A program made the position numbers and the translations under genes. The notes under the pieces were generated by a model that had not been told where the DNA came from, made no database searches, and saw only the letters and a program-made list of their open reading frames with translations. A DNA stretch of 53,383 nucleotides, from assembly GCA_945860745.1 (NCBI GenBank), contig CAMASH010000015.1:1-53383 (forward strand). Reading direction: 5' to 3'. Within the stretch, counting starts at the first letter, position 1. Each line of letters begins with the position of its first letter. Source of the stretch: Chthoniobacter flavus. GTDB taxonomy: Bacteria; Verrucomicrobiota; Verrucomicrobiia; Chthoniobacterales; Terrimicrobiaceae. Shown here in pieces: positions 49,818-53,383 of the stretch.

Positions 49818-49853
49818 TCAAGCGCAGGGGAATCATTTTGTTTACCGAAATCC

Positions 49854-51122
49854 ATGCCGATCAAAACCACCCCCACCCTGGTCGAAGCGACGCGTTTTTG
49901 GCTCAAGCTGGGTTTCGTCAGTTTCGGCGGACCGGCCGGGCAGATTGCGATCATGCACCGGGAGCTGGTGGAGAAGCGGCAGTGGGTCAGCGAGGAGCGG
50001 TTTTTGCATGCGCTGAATTTCTGCATGGTGCTGCCGGGACCCGAGGCGCAGCAACTGGCCACCTACATCGGCTGGTTGCTGCATGGCACGCGGGGAGGCG
50101 TCATTGCCGGGGCCTTGTTTGTGCTGCCGGCCGCGCTGTTGCTTTGGGCCTTGAGCTGGCTCTATTTGGCGGGAGGAAACGCGCCTTGGGTCGCCGCCAT
50201 TTTTTACGGATTGCAGCCCGTGGTGGTAGCCATTGTGGCGGCAGCCGGTTTGCGTATCGGCAGCACGGCGCTGAAGACTCCGTTTCTTTGGACTCTGGCT
50301 GGACTCGCCTTCGCCGCCATTTTCTTTCTGAAAATTTCCTTTGTTTGGATCATTCTGTCCGCCGCAGGACTGGGCTGGCTGGGGGGACGCCGGGGCCTGC
50401 TGCCGTCCGGCGCATCCGCTGTTGCAGACGAACCTCAGGCACCGCGGATTCCCAAAGGTCAGACGCTGAAAACCGTGCTGTTCTGCGCATTTCTGTGGGC
50501 CGCTCCGGTCGTGCTGGCCGGGCTGGCGTTCGGCTGGGGATCCCTCTTTGTCCAGCAGGGAATTTTTTTCGGCAAGGCGGCACTCATCACCTTCGGCGGG
50601 GCCTATGCCGTTCTCCCTTATGTGGCCCAACAGGCCGTGGAAAACTACGGCTGGCTGAGCACGAATCAAATGATGTCCGGTCTCGCGCTGGCCGAAACCA
50701 CGCCCGGCCCGCTGATCATGGTGCTGCAATTTGTCGGATTCGCCGGCGCCTGGCAGAATCCCGGAACCCTGCCGCCGCTGCTGGCGGGGACGCTCGCCGC
50801 CGGCATCACCACCTGGGTGACCTTCCTGCCCAGCTTCCTTTTCATTCTGGCCGGAGCACCCCACATGGAACGCCTGCGCCACGTGCGGGCTTTGTCGTTC
50901 GCGCTTTCCGGGATTACTGCCGCAGTGGCGGGTGTGATTCTCAACCTTGCCGTTTGGTTCGGACTGCATGTCTTTTTTCCCGCGCCGGGAAAACCGGATT
51001 ATTTCGTCCTGGCGATGTCCGTCGTCTTTTTTCTCGGCCTGTGGAAAGGCCGCTGGGGCGTGGTTCCCGTCGTGATGGCGGGTGGCGTCGCGGGCCTGCT
51101 GGCAAAATTTGCTTTGGGCTAG
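49854..51122 (+). CDS. chrA: Chromate transporter (fused, two CHR domains)
   Basis: A 422-residue membrane protein with two homologous halves. The first has LGFVSFGGPAGQIAIMH and CMVLPGPEAQQLATYIGW; the second has ITFGGAYAVLPYVAQQ and LAETTPGPLIMVLQFVGF. This GG and PGP double signature is that of long-chain ChrA efflux pumps, which expel chromate, a sulfate analogue. The ATG at 49854 (MPIKTTPTLVEATRF) was chosen over an earlier one because the upstream 13 residues are not homologous-looking. It is divergent from DUF2292 and upstream of cysI, a sulfur/oxyanion neighbourhood. Confidence 0.92.
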   Translation: MPIKTTPTLVEATRFWLKLGFVSFGGPAGQIAIMHRELVEKRQWVSEERFLHALNFCMVLPGPEAQQLATYIGWLLHGTRGGVIAGALFVLPAALLLWALSWLYLAGGNAPWVAAIFYGLQPVVVAIVAAAGLRIGSTALKTPFLWTLAGLAFAAIFFLKISFVWIILSAAGLGWLGGRRGLLPSGASAVADEPQAPRIPKGQTLKTVLFCAFLWAAPVVLAGLAFGWGSLFVQQGIFFGKAALITFGGAYAVLPYVAQQAVENYGWLSTNQMMSGLALAETTPGPLIMVLQFVGFAGAWQNPGTLPPLLAGTLAAGITTWVTFLPSFLFILAGAPHMERLRHVRALSFALSGITAAVAGVILNLAVWFGLHVFFPAPGKPDYFVLAMSVVFFLGLWKGRWGVVPVVMAGGVAGLLAKFALG

Positions 51123-51150
51123 CAGCCGATCCCGAAATTGAAAATCAGGT

Positions 51151-51178
51151 CCTTTATTGGACGACGCTAATTTCTTTC
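51151..51178 (+). promoter_or_regulatory. Possible shared regulatory motif upstream of cysI
   Basis: CCTTTATTGGACGACGCTAA then TTTCTTTC, the counterpart of the 49791 motif, lying about 160 nt before the cysI start. The 214-nt gap holds no gene and is AT-rich relative to its surroundings. Confidence 0.35.
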
Positions 51179-51336
51179 TATAAAATAATCAGGAAATGTC
51201 ATTCATTTGCGGGGAAAACCAGTTGAGCATCATCAAAAAAAAGCCAAAATAGAGGTTCAACACGCTGGAGCAGGCCGTTTGAGTCCTGAGGCCCGATCCC
51301 CGGAAGGCTCCATTCGTCAATTTTTCATCCAATCTC

Positions 51337-53067
51337 ATGAGTTCAGAATCCCAAGCACCCAAACCGCCGAACGCCAACGAAATCCTCAAGGAGGCGTCGC
51401 ACCATCTGCGCGGCAGCATCGCCCAGGATCTGGCCGACACCTCGACCGGGGGAATCAGCGAAGCCAGCAACCAGCTCAGCAAATTCCACGGCTTGTATAT
51501 TCAGGATGACCGCGACCAGCGCAACATCCTTAAAAAAGAGGGCAAGGAAAAGGCCTTCGCCTTCATGCTGCGGGTGCGCCTGCCGGGCGGCGCCGCCACG
51601 CCGCACCAATGGCTTGTGCTCGACCGGTTGGCCGACGAGGTGGCCTCGCCCTCACTGCGTCTGACCACGCGGCAGACGTTTCAATTTCACGGTGTGCTCA
51701 AGGGCAACGTCAAAAAACTCGTCCAGGGCATGCATCAGGCCCTGCTCGACTCCATCGCCGCCTGCGGCGACGTCAACCGCAACGTCATGGCCCCGCCCAA
51801 CCCGGAGCGCAACGCCATCGTCCAGCAGGTCTATGATCACGCCCGCGCCTGGAGCGAATTTGCCCTGCCGAAAACCCGCGCCTATCACGAGATCTATCTC
51901 GACGAGGAACTCGTGGCCGGCGGCGAGGACGAACCCCTGTACGGGCCGACCTATCTGCCGCGGAAATTCAAAACCGGATTTGCCGTGCCGCCGTCCAACG
52001 ACATCGATGTCTTCAGCCAGGACCTCGGGTTTATCGCCATCATCGAAGGCGGAAAACTGGCGGGCTACAACGTCACGGTCGGCGGCGGGCTGGGCATGAG
52101 CCATGGCAATGCCGAAACGTTTCCTCGCCTGGCCGACGTGCTGGGTTTCATCCCGCCCGACAAGGTCAATGCCGTTGGCGAAGCCGTCCTCACCACCCAG
52201 CGCGATTTCGGCGACCGCACCAACCGCAAACACGCCCGCCTCAAATACACCATCGAGGACCGCGGCATCTCCTGGTTCAAGGCCGAGGTGGAAAAACGCA
52301 CCGGCTTTGCCCTCGCGGAAGCCCGGCCCTACCACTTCACCACCATCGAGGATCCGCACGGCTGGCAGGAATGCGCCGATGGCACCTGGTTTTACGGACT
52401 GCACATTCTCAGCGGCCGGATCAAGGACATCCCCGGTTGGCCCATGAAAACCGCCCTGCGCGAGATTGCCGCCATTCACACCGGCGACTTCCGTCTCACG
52501 CCGTCGCAAAATCTCAGCATCTCCGGCGTGACGCCCGAACAAAAACCCGTCATCGAAGGCCTCCTGGCCAAACACGGCCTCACCGGCGAAAACAACCGCT
52601 CCGGCCTGCGCCTCAACGCCCTCTCCTGCGTCGCCCTGCCCACCTGCGGCCTGGCCCTGGCCGAAAGCGAACGCATCCTGCCCGACATCCTGGAAAAATT
52701 CGAAACCGTCCTCGATGCCGCCGGATTGCGTGACGATGCCATCAGCCTGCGGGTGACCGGCTGCCCGAACGGCTGTGCGCGTCCCTATCTGGCCGAAATC
52801 GGCTTCGTCGGCCGCGCTCCCGGCAAATACGCGCTCTATCTCGGAGCCAGCTACAACGGCACCCGCCTGAACCGCCTGGTCACGCCCAGCATCACGATTA
52901 ATGACGCCGTGACGTTGCTGGAACCCGTGATCAAGCGTTACGCCGTCGAGCGCGCGGAAGGCGAAGGCTTTGGCGATTTCTGCGATCGGGTCATCCTGCC
53001 GAAGGACGCAACCTTCCACAGCGTCGGAACCGATCCCCTCACCCTCCCGGCCGCCGTCGGCGTCTGA
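51337..53067 (+). CDS. cysI: Assimilatory sulfite reductase hemoprotein (CysI)
   Basis: A 576-residue enzyme that reduces sulfite to sulfide in cysteine synthesis, using siroheme and a [4Fe-4S] cluster. The four cluster ligands are in SCVALPTCGLALAESER (Cys-x5-Cys) and RVTGCPNGCARPYLAEIG (Cys-x3-Cys). The two sulfite reductase repeats are visible; RLTTRQTFQFHG carries anion-binding Arg. The N-terminal NANEILKEASHHLRGSI is typical of the CysI form, not NirA. No CysJ or CysH is adjacent. ATG 51337 is used. It is the last intact gene before repeat sequence. Confidence 0.93.
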   Translation: MSSESQAPKPPNANEILKEASHHLRGSIAQDLADTSTGGISEASNQLSKFHGLYIQDDRDQRNILKKEGKEKAFAFMLRVRLPGGAATPHQWLVLDRLADEVASPSLRLTTRQTFQFHGVLKGNVKKLVQGMHQALLDSIAACGDVNRNVMAPPNPERNAIVQQVYDHARAWSEFALPKTRAYHEIYLDEELVAGGEDEPLYGPTYLPRKFKTGFAVPPSNDIDVFSQDLGFIAIIEGGKLAGYNVTVGGGLGMSHGNAETFPRLADVLGFIPPDKVNAVGEAVLTTQRDFGDRTNRKHARLKYTIEDRGISWFKAEVEKRTGFALAEARPYHFTTIEDPHGWQECADGTWFYGLHILSGRIKDIPGWPMKTALREIAAIHTGDFRLTPSQNLSISGVTPEQKPVIEGLLAKHGLTGENNRSGLRLNALSCVALPTCGLALAESERILPDILEKFETVLDAAGLRDDAISLRVTGCPNGCARPYLAEIGFVGRAPGKYALYLGASYNGTRLNRLVTPSITINDAVTLLEPVIKRYAVERAEGEGFGDFCDRVILPKDATFHSVGTDPLTLPAAVGV

Positions 53068-53124
53068 CTGGGGATTTCAACTTAGCCGCCCGAGGACGGA
53101 GTCGTCTGAGGCAAGGGTGATGGA

Positions 53125-53362
53125 GGGTGCAGGACAAATTTCTGATGACCCAGGAGAGATGATTGCCCGGAAAATTGTTTGGAAGAGCGCAAGACATTCA
53201 GCCACAACGTGGCTGGATCTTGGAGCCCAGGGTTGTCCGGCAGCTGCCGGACTACCCTGGGTATATGGTAGACCATATATCAACCCTGAGCCGGAGCGAA
53301 GCGGAGACAGCCTGCTGCATGGCAGCCCCGCAGGGGTGAGCGAAGCGAAGCAACGGGTTGCC
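53125..53362. repeat. REP-rich region downstream of a transposase gene
   Basis: A gene-free stretch. It contains GGGTGCAGGACAAATTTCTG (matching the 40743 element), a large imperfect palindrome CCAGGGT ... GTCCGGCAGCTGCCGGAC ... ACCCTGG (53228-53259 region) and the palindrome TATATGGT-AG-ACCATATA. GAGCGAAGCG-type clusters follow. The 18-nt core is identical to 37580-37597. Placement next to the 3' end of a transposase on the minus strand is what REP/RAYT units show. Confidence 0.75.
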
Positions 53363-53383
53363 TCAGTCCCACACGTATCGCTC
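53363..53383 (-). CDS. REP-associated (Y1/IS200-like) transposase, last six codons only
   Basis: Read on the minus strand the last bases of the window are GAG CGA TAC GTG TGG GAC TGA, giving ERYVWD and stop. This is the conserved C-terminus of the family whose degraded copy ends DERSVWD at 12181, and unlike that copy the Tyr is kept. The rest of the gene lies outside the window, so integrity cannot be judged. Confidence 0.6.
   Translation of the reverse strand, partial: ERYVWD

Noticed and set aside
49743..49853. A second gene start upstream of chrA at 49815
   Set aside because: The extra 13 residues have no similarity to ChrA N-termini and overlap the AT-rich promoter-like sequence.

Overview
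The window comes from a GC-rich bacterial chromosome and reads most naturally as a member of the Verrucomicrobiota, probably Opitutaceae-like. The pointers are the families present (a coiled-coil zinc-ribbon protein of the chlamydial CdsZ type, a DUF6428-ArsR-ArsC-ACR3 arsenic locus, secreted DUF2092 proteins), the weak use of Shine-Dalgarno sequences, and numerous REP-like palindromes together with pieces of a REP-associated (Y1/IS200-like) transposase. This placement is inference; no rRNA or other phylogenetic marker lies in the window, and no tRNA or CRISPR array was seen.

Layout. 1-11.8 kb is housekeeping and hypothetical: biotin synthase bioB with rpiB and a glycerophosphodiesterase; an operon of aldose epimerase, a membrane-anchored proline-rich protein and a TPR protein; an ArfB-like release factor; a J-domain protein followed by three unknown genes; an MFS exporter coupled to an unknown gene; purC. 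11.8-12.2 kb is a degraded transposase with a palindromic flank. 12.2-15.1 kb is a GRRM-type RiPP locus: a precursor with eight W-x-N motifs, a radical SAM/SPASM maturase, and two secreted unknown proteins flanking them. 15.1-17.3 kb is a rearranged zone in which the junction between the RiPP locus and the next cluster has been duplicated around a DUF2092/lipoprotein pair.

17.3-33.6 kb is a large type II fatty-acid/polyketide-like cluster in four transcription blocks: acyltransferase and halogenase-like flavoprotein; LolA-like and MMPL exporter; acyl carrier protein, flavoprotein and AMP-ligase; flippase-like protein, methyltransferase, dehydratase, deacetylase, ketosynthase, ketosynthase-like partner lacking the active-site cysteine, ACP, second halogenase-like flavoprotein and LpxL-like acyltransferase. 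The parts match the aryl polyene / xanthomonadin / flexirubin class of cell-envelope polyene pigments. Two ACPs and a KS/CLF pair would build the chain, the AMP-ligase would load a starter, and LolA/MMPL/acyltransferases would attach it to lipid and move it to the outer membrane. No ketoreductase, phosphopantetheinyl transferase or aromatic starter gene is present here.

33.6-53.4 kb holds a cation:proton antiporter divergent from clpB; an arsenic locus with two matching ArsR-type operators; xylulokinase and ubiX; a TSUP exporter; a frameshifted sugar-phosphate isomerase; a zinc-ribbon protein; a secreted transglutaminase-like protein; a degenerate M14-like protein; an AI-2E-type permease; a secreted thioredoxin; and a sulfur/chromate region (DUF2292, chrA, cysI) sharing an upstream motif. 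The window closes in REP-like sequence and the last six codons of an intact-looking transposase on the minus strand.
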